Source: Alphaproteobacteria bacterium (GTDB taxonomy: Bacteria; Pseudomonadota; Alphaproteobacteria; Rickettsiales; UBA8987). Taken from it: a stretch of DNA of 5,301 nt. The notes beneath the pieces were generated by a model. It was given only the letters and a program-made list of their open reading frames with translations. It had not been told where the DNA came from and made no database searches. Every line of letters begins with the position of its first letter. Position 1 is the first letter of the stretch. This document shows, piece after piece, positions 5,211-5,301 of the stretch. The stretch spans positions 1 to 5,301 of the forward strand of contig JAHFPR010000152.1 in assembly GCA_023269645.1 (NCBI GenBank), read 5' to 3'. The position numbers and the translations under genes are program-made.

Positions 5211-5301
5211 TGCTGCCCTTGGTGGCGGCGACATCTTCCGGTGTTCCGGATGCCACGATATGCCCGCCCTTCGCGCCCCCGCCGGGGCCAATATCAATGA
5301 T
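5146..5301 (-). CDS. uvrA: Excinuclease ABC subunit A, C-terminal 51 residues (start outside window)
   Basis: UvrA is the damage-recognition ATPase of UvrABC nucleotide excision repair, acting as a dimer with UvrB in the cytoplasm. Only the last 51 codons are visible. They begin IIDIGPGGGAKGGHIVASGT, followed by PEDVA and SITGEYLK. This matches the highly conserved end of UvrA (IIDLGPEGG...GG.IVA.GTPE.VA...S.TG.YLK), which follows the second ABC ATPase domain. One visible deviation is Gly for the usual Glu in GPEGG. The protein ends with a basic extension, GKKKKSAA, before TGA (5148-5146). The 3' end overlaps the convergent small gene by 65 bases, and no terminator for uvrA itself is evident downstream of its stop. 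Confidence 0.93.
   Translation of the reverse strand: MIDIGPGGGAKGGHIVASGTPEDVAATKGSITGEYLKLRLGAVGKKKKSAA

Noticed and set aside
1..5301. CRISPR array, toxin-antitoxin pair, phage or transposase module
   Set aside because: No regularly spaced direct repeats, no transposase or integrase motifs and no small paired genes were seen; the repeats are short non-coding elements without an enzyme in the window.

Overview
The window looks like a moderately GC-rich alphaproteobacterial chromosome. The strongest pointer is the long minus-strand gene (1398-4550), which reads as the alphaproteobacterial form of AddB, a subunit of the AddAB double-strand-break repair nuclease. I cannot place the organism to order level.

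Layout. Bases 2-904 (+) are the 3' end of a multi-pass membrane protein resembling GT-C-type glycosyltransferases; its start lies off the window. A convergent gap (905-1062) holds a roughly 105-bp palindromic repeat made of two tandem hairpins and a weak terminator for the minus-strand genes. On the minus strand, addB (4550 to 1398) runs into a PII signalling gene (glnB, 1401 to 1063) with a 4-base ATGA overlap. Divergent from addB is an unrecognised small acidic helical protein (4662-5210, +), probably read from an extended -10 promoter on a leaderless or nearly leaderless mRNA. Its 3' end overlaps tail-to-tail with the last 51 codons of uvrA (5146-5301, -), whose start is off the window.

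How the parts fit. AddB (break resection) and UvrA (nucleotide excision repair) are both DNA-repair proteins but are not in one transcription unit here. AddB normally works with AddA, which alphaproteobacteria usually encode just downstream; here glnB occupies that place.

The most unusual content is repetitive DNA. addB carries three different short dispersed repeat types read through in frame (4190-4292, 3543-3607, 2020-2049). A further copy of the third type forms its 5' end and supplies the start codon. Removing the internal inserts brings the 1050-residue protein to about 981 residues. A second point is a good intrinsic terminator on the + strand at 5125-5170, which lies inside the small gene's apparent reading frame, before its stop codon. 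I saw no CRISPR array, tRNA, rRNA, transposase or clear new multi-gene system.
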